Positions 19,317 to 23,930 of a DNA stretch of 23,930 nucleotides are shown here, piece after piece. Below the pieces are notes generated by a model. That model did not search any database, was not told the DNA's origin, and saw only the letters and a program-made list of their open reading frames with translations. The stretch's first letter is position 1. Each line of letters opens with the position of its first letter. The DNA lies in contig JAHBMJ010000735.1 in the NCBI GenBank assembly GCA_018398765.1, forward strand, positions 5,944-29,873, in the 5' to 3' direction. The DNA is from Chromera velia (lineage: Eukaryota; Sar; Chromeraceae). A program made the position numbers and the translations under genes.

Positions 19317-21173
19317 GCTACCAATAGAGAGAGTCGGCGGCACACCAAAAGCTCTGTGCGTTGGAGGCGGCACTTCAGGAGACGCGGAACTGCATGATTG
19401 TCCTCAGCTCAGGTCTATTGTTCGGTCGACACAAAAAGTTGTTGCTTTCACTGCTTCTGCAATTTTGCATTGGCAGTATTTCCGTGAACGATTGTCCCAT
19501 GTACAGGTCAGACGACTTGCCTGGCGGGAGTGGAAAGAAAATGTGTTCAGTTCCTGCAGTCTGGCCGGCCTCTTCTTCATGTCAACAATTGCCGTTCCAT
19601 TTTCTTCGTCCTCGATCGCAGCCTTGGTGGCTGCTTCAGTCCTTAAGGTATTCTGGCAATTGGGGGGACCATCCTCGTGTGTGTAGATGCGCAGGTTAGT
19701 CTGGCGCTCCTATTCTTCTTTCTGGGGTCGAGTCAAAGTTGTATATGCCCCTTCCCCTTCCCCTCCTCAGATTGCGGACTCGCCCCGGCCCTCCATCGAC
19801 GACTGCATGTCCCCCCGCCATCCTCTGAGGACAGGAGGTCCTCCTTTGGGTCTCTCCGTTCCGTGGCGTCTCGGTGTCCTCTCTCTTCTTGTGGTTAATT
19901 GTGGACATCCCTCACGTCGACTTCGAGGAAAAGTACCTTGAGGTCCCCCAAGAGCACTTGGTCTGTCTCTGTCCATCTTTATTCCTATTTCTGTTTGTTT
20001 CTTTTCCTCTTCATTCTTTTTTTTTTTTTCGTCAGTTCATCGCCCCATCTTCTTCACGTTTGTCCTTTCCATTGGCCTTCTTGCCTGTATGCATTCACGG
20101 CCGTATTCACGCACGCAAGACGGCAGAGCGGGAGGGGGGCAGGGAGGGAATGGGAGTACGTACCATCCGATACTTCTCACCGGGCTTCCATGCTGGTTTT
20201 GTTGGCGCAATTTTCCTTGTGGCACGAGTCTCTTTTGATTGTTCAATCAGCCAAGGAGAAACGGAAAGTGGCTGATCGGATTCCTTTGCTCCTGTCTGTC
20301 AGCTTCAGATCAGAGAGAAGTCCACCGAGATGGTGCAACAACAAGAAGTCGTCCGTGAGATTCCCGAAGTGGTGGAGCTCGTTGAGGTCTGTCTGACTCT
20401 CGGCTCGTCTGTCCATCTGTTGTTCTGTTGTTTGAAAGGAGGCTCGTGTTGTCGGTCTGTCTGAGCCCCGTTCCAGTCTGTCTATCTTGTCTCTTTTTCG
20501 ATTTTCTTCAGTTCAGTTGGATGTGTATCGCTGAAAGAAACACAGAGACAAAACAGAAAGTCTGTCAATCTGCCGATCCCCCGTCGAGTGAGAAGAAAGG
20601 CTCAAAGAAGTCTGCGCATTAATTGACAATGCCTTCATGTTACCCTCCTTCCTTCTCACTTGATTCCTTCCTGCAGGTTCCCATGTGGCAGAAGATCAGA
20701 CATATGCCGGGGCCCCTTGCGTAGACTCATGTGGAGGTCCCCAGGGCCCTCCCCCCTCCTCATCCGGTCCTCATGCTCATGAAGATTTTCGCACCTTCCC
20801 CTCCTCGTGCCCCAATGAGGGTGAGGGAAGTTGCGCCTCCACCACTCATGGCACCCCCTCCTCCTCCGTGCAATGGTCCTGCAAGAGCCGTCTAGCTCTC
20901 AACTGTCGGTCATCATTACTTCATGTGACTCGTCTCTTCTTCCGTCTGTCCACCGTGCCTCCCTTGTCAAGCCCTGCATCCTGCCTTTGCACATACCATC
21001 GTTTCTTGCACGTGCACTGCAGCTATGCATGCATATACGTGTTCTTCCTCCCCCCAGAGGAAAGCCAGATCGCGTCGGTGGCTGCCCCCGAAAATCACGC
21101 AGAGGAGACGGACCTGGAGGCAGGCAGCATCGGTGCAAGTGAACTTGAAGGATCGACGGAGGTAGGTCAATAA
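19317..21173 (+). CDS. Putative multi-exon membrane/alveolin-like protein (partly resolved, possibly broken)
   Basis: Best exons: 19317-19647 (110 codons, acceptor TTTCAG, donor AAG|GTATTC) with two hydrophobic stretches (AGLFFMSTIAVPF, IAALVAASVL); about 19840-19960 containing IVDIPHVDFEEKYLEVPQ; 20036-20155 (three open frames, so the reading is ambiguous); 20309-20386 (26 codons) containing STEMVQQQEVVREIPEVVEL; 20677 or 20725-20875 (THVEVPR, then a proline-rich segment); 21058-21173 with an acidic tail. The V-E-V-P/V-D-I-P/E-K pattern resembles alveolin (IMC1-type) repeats of the alveolate cortical skeleton. The phase-0 exons 20309-20386 and 20677 run into a TAG at 20722-20724 unless that TAG is itself the acceptor. 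The exon around 19840 lacks a good in-frame acceptor, so a frameshift or pseudogene is possible. The start codon was not found. Confidence 0.45.
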
Positions 21174-21480
21174 GACAGATCAAAGGCTCAAAGAGACAAT
21201 TTGAAAGCGTGCGTGCGTCAGTGAATCTGGAGGATAATTCAAGGTCTCCTTTGCAGTACCTTTCACAGTCTGAGTCTCGTCTGCCTCGTGCCTTCTGCAT
21301 GCCCTCCCATTTCTTTCGGTCTGCATGTCCCTGCATGGACGCGTCACTTCGAAAGTGAATTAATGTGTAGGCTCGCGCCGAAACGGTTGCCTGCTTATCA
21401 ATAAAGCCAGGTGCATATCATGGTGTGTGTGTCAGCAGGGCCTGCCGTGCATGCCACGCAGACATGCACAGTCATGTCGG
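21058..21480. repeat. Direct duplication, copy 1 (terminal exon, 3' flank, intergenic)
   Basis: Copy 1 runs from the acidic-tail exon (GAGGAAAGCCAG at 21057) through GTAGGTCAATAAGACAGATCAA, CTGAGTCTCGTCTGCCTCGTG, CACTTCGAAAGTGA and GCAGGGCCTGC up to the ATG at 21474. The same blocks, in the same order and orientation, recur at 23165-23570. Divergence by substitutions and small indels is visible by eye. Confidence 0.9.
21400..21405 (+). promoter_or_regulatory. Possible polyadenylation signal AATAAA
   Basis: AATAAA lies 227 bp after the stop at 21173 and 69 bp before the next ATG (21474). It falls inside the duplicated 3' flank. The second copy has lost it (the corresponding stretch near 23490 reads GTCAAGAAAAG). 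Chromerid and apicomplexan poly(A) signals are weakly defined, so this is only a candidate. Confidence 0.3.
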
Positions 21481-21934
21481 AGGTGGCAGGGTTCATCCCC
21501 ATGTTCAACTACGAGCTCTTCGACAGCAACTGGCTGCAGGTCCTGTCCGTAGACTTCCTGGGCAAACCCCAGAGTCTGCCTGTCGGTCGGTTTGTTTCTC
21601 TTTTGCCTTCTCTCTCTTTGGTGAGGGAAGCCGGGAACTCTGTCTGTCTTGTGTCTCTCTTCCGGCTCTTCTGTAGTCGAGTCGGACATATCGTATGCGA
21701 ACGTTGATATCGATGTGCCTTTCTGTTCTTCTTTTTTCAGTCACTTTTACCAAGAAGCTGACTGCATCTTTCTGCATGTATCTCTCTGCTGGCTGAAAGA
21801 AAGTACCCAGCTGATATATACCTTTCTGCCTGTCCGCCTGTTTGTCTGTCTGTCTGTCTGTCTATCTGTCTGTCTGCCTGTCCGCCTGTTTGTCTGTCTG
21901 TCTGTCTATCTGTCTGTCTGTCTGTCTGCCTGTT

Positions 21935-21965
<31 letters not shown>

Positions 21966-22085
21966 TTGTCGAGCCCCCTGCCCACGCTGTTTGATTGTTG
22001 GTGCTGTTCTTGTGTCTTTGTTCTTTCTTTCTTTTTGTCTGTTGTGTTCACGAAGAAAAAGAGGGAGAAGAAGAAGAAACATATA

Positions 22086-22117
<32 letters not shown>

Positions 22118-23257
22118 GGGTCTATCTGACCTCCGTGAGCGTCTTCACCTCCTCTAGCTGCTCTCTGCTTTTGCTTCGAGAGCCGCCTTTTCTTCTTGCA
22201 GCGCCTGCGTTAAAGGGAAAAGGGAAGAAGAAAAAAAGAAAAAGAGTGCTGAATAGAAAGAAAAAAAGACAAACAATATTGGCAACGCGAAGGAGAGAAG
22301 GATTTTCTCTTTTCACAATTTCACTTATCTCTCTGCATATGTCCGTTACGTGTACCTCTCTGCATGTGTCCGTCTGTCCGTCTGTCATGAAGAGAAGAAG
22401 GGAGAAGAAGAAACCATATAGTCTGTCTGTCTGTCTGTCTGTCTGTCTGGAGAAGAAGAAACGTACAGTCTGTCTGTCTGTCTATCTGCAGTCAATGACG
22501 ATGAGGACCTCAACGAGCTTGTGTGCGACTACTGCGGAACAGAGGGTTTTGAGTATGCGGATCTGGCATGACACCCCAGAACCAAGCAAAGCAAGCAATT
22601 TGGCTTTGCCGTGTTCGAGACCTCCAAGCATGCTGAAGAGGCAGTACAAAAACTGCACGGGAAAATGATCCGCACACATCTACGGCATGTTGATCCGCAC
22701 AAATTTACGGCACGCAAGACGCACAAAATCGAGGTCGAGATGGCGAGGAAACCTCCGCAGGCAAGTGATTCATTCCTACAGTCATTGTTGCCCCTCCTTT
22801 TTTTTTCTTTTCTTTTCCTTTCTTCTGTGCTTCGAGTGCGGCGATGACACCGCAACGGTGGGTTTTTGTGTTCTCTTCTTCATCTTCTTCGTTCAGTCTT
22901 TTGCTGAACGTCAGTCAGTGCGTAGTTCTTTTGATCGGCAGGCAGGCAATTTCCTTGGGCATTGCGACTTCATTTTCTTTCCCGTCTCTGTGTCTTTTTG
23001 TCCCGCGCTTGCAGACACCCACACACAAAGAGTGCATTGCCCTCGAGAAGCGAACGGAGACTGCCTGGCTGCAAATTTTTATGGTGGGCGTCTTTCTCCT
23101 GGCACTGCTGGCAGGTGCTTTTTTTTGCGGAAGGGCCGCGGGGAGGGAACAGCGCCCTGCCATTTCTGAGGAAAGTCAGGTCGCGTCGGTGGCTGCGGAG
23201 GAGACGGACCTCGAAGGAGGATCAGTGCAAGTGGAGTTTAAAGACGGAGGTAGGTGA
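21474..23257 (+). CDS. Putative RRM-half plus transmembrane-tail protein, with an in-frame TGA
   Basis: The start is ATG at 21474. Exon 1, 21474-21585, encodes 37 residues including GFIPMFNYELFDSNWLQ. Exon 2 starts at 21677 (CTGTAG acceptor, phases agree; VESDISYANVDIDV) and its end is uncertain. A lysine-rich exon may lie near 22200-22245 (KGKGKKKKRKR). Exon 22492-22760 encodes DDEDLNELVCDYCGTEGFE, then after a TGA at 22569-22571, in the same frame, QFGFAVFETSKHAEEAVQKL and HKIEVEMARK. QFGFAVFET is an RNP1-like box and HAEEAVQKLHGK an RRM second helix. The exon ends CAG|GCAAGT, a GC-AG donor. The last exon, 23015-23257 (80 residues), has one transmembrane segment (WLQIFMVGVFLLALLAG) and the acidic tail shared with the upstream gene. 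The TGA could mean a pseudogene or a removed micro-intron. Confidence 0.4.
21838..21968. repeat. (CTGT)n array in an intron of the RRM-like gene
   Basis: About 130 bp of CTGT units with CTAT, CCGC and GTTT variants. This is the same repeat, in the same transcript-relative orientation (CTGT on the sense strand), as the array in intron 12 of the minus-strand gene. Confidence 0.95.
22065..22491. repeat. Composite repeat: AGAAGAAGAAAC box plus (CTGT)n, three copies
   Basis: Three units read AGAAGAAGAAACATATAGTC (22067-22086), GAGAAGAAGAAACCATATAG (22401-22420) and GAGAAGAAGAAACGTACAGT (22450-22469). Each is followed directly by (CTGT)n (22088-22119, 22421-22449, 22469-22486). The last ends in the CTGCAG acceptor of the RRM-like exon. 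The AGAAGAAG box could be read as lysine codons, but the repetition suggests a composite satellite. Confidence 0.8.
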
Positions 23258-23570
23258 AAAAGACAGATCAATTGAGGACTCAAAGAGACAATTTGAAAGA
23301 TTGCGTCAGTGAATAAGGAGCTAGGAGAATTCAAGGTTACCTTTGCGGTACCTTGCAGAGTCTGAGTCTTGTCTGCCTCGTGCCTTCTGCATGCATTCTC
23401 TGACAGTTCTCTCTGTCTTTCCCTGCATGTGCGCGTCGATCACTTCGAAAGTGATGGAATATGTAGGCTCGTGCTCAAAACCCGTTTGTCAAGAAAAGCA
23501 GGTGCGTGTGATGACATTGTGTGTGAGCAGGGCCTGCGGTGTATGGCACGCAGACGTGCACAGTGGTGTT
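23165..23570. repeat. Direct duplication, copy 2
   Basis: This matches copy 1 block for block: GAGGAAAGTCAGGTCGCGTC, ACGGAGGTAGGTGAAAAAGA, CAAAGAGACAATTTGAAAG, CTGAGTCTTGTCTGCCTCGT, ATCACTTCGAAAGTGATGG, GAGCAGGGCCTGCGGTGTAT and CACGCAGACGTGCACAGT. The position equivalent to the ATG at 21474 reads GTG, so no third gene start is preserved. Copy spacing is about 2.1 kb. Confidence 0.9.
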
Positions 23571-23930
23571 GGATAGGTCCCCGTCTCTGAAAGAAGAGGT
23601 CCGCATACATCAGTGAAACGATTCACAACCAGCGTTCACAATCCTCGTCTCACCCTACCGGTCCCCCTCTCTCTTCTTTCTTAATTACGGGCCTTCATTC
23701 GTGCTCGATGCTTTCTAATTCACCTCTGTACCGATACCCATGCATGCACGCCTCTCGTCTGGGCCTCCCTTATACTCTCCCGTGCAGTGAATCAATCAAT
23801 CAATGTGAGAGTCATGCATGCAGTTCGGAATCCCTCCCACCGTTCTGTGACGACGGCCTGCACAGAGTGGGGAAAACAGGAATTTGATTTCAAAGTGCTC
23901 TTCCTCCGCTGTGTCCCCCCCCCCCCCCCC
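23258..23930. other. 3' flank and contig end, no gene seen
   Basis: The left part is duplication copy 2. Beyond about 23575 I see no supported exon. (AATC)n at 23790-23803 and a terminal C run (about 23917-23930) are present; the C run may reflect a sequencing-limited contig edge. Confidence 0.5.

Overview
The window looks like nuclear DNA of a gene-dense, intron-rich unicellular eukaryote. It has many GT-AG introns with strong GTACGT/GTAAGT donors and TGCAG acceptors, abundant CT/CTGT/GT microsatellites, TGCATGC motifs and a possible alveolin-like protein. This fits an alveolate, perhaps a chromerid such as Vitrella; that assignment is inferred from style, not proven. I see no rRNA, tRNA, CRISPR or bacterial operon.

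Layout. Positions 1-2193 are comparatively A+T-rich and contain only what looks like the 3' end of a decayed retroelement reverse-transcriptase ORF (about 964-1323, + strand). Positions 2194-17960 (minus strand) hold one very large gene. I rebuilt it as 16 exons whose intron phases all agree, giving about 3,566 codons. In order it encodes a Gly/Pro-rich N-terminus, a SWIM-type zinc finger, a sacsin/NO VEIN-type GHKL ATPase, more than 2,000 residues without a clear domain call, and a C-terminal DUF3883 (NOV C-terminal) domain with a PD-(D/E)xK-like D...ExK signature. Positions 17961 to about 19316 are a divergent intergenic/promoter region with TGCATGC motifs, GC-rich inverted sequence and a strong hairpin.

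Positions 19317-23257 (plus strand) hold two tandem, less certain genes. The first has a hydrophobic exon plus valine/proline/glutamate-rich exons reminiscent of alveolins. The second starts at 21474, carries half of an RRM with an in-frame TGA, and ends in a single transmembrane segment with an acidic tail. The terminal exon, 3' flank and following intergenic DNA of these two genes are a direct duplication (about 21058-21480 and 23165-23570). The window ends in a poly-C run.

The most interesting object is the minus-strand giant. It joins a predicted nucleic-acid- or protein-binding SWIM finger, a GHKL ATPase and a predicted nuclease-fold domain in one eukaryotic polypeptide.
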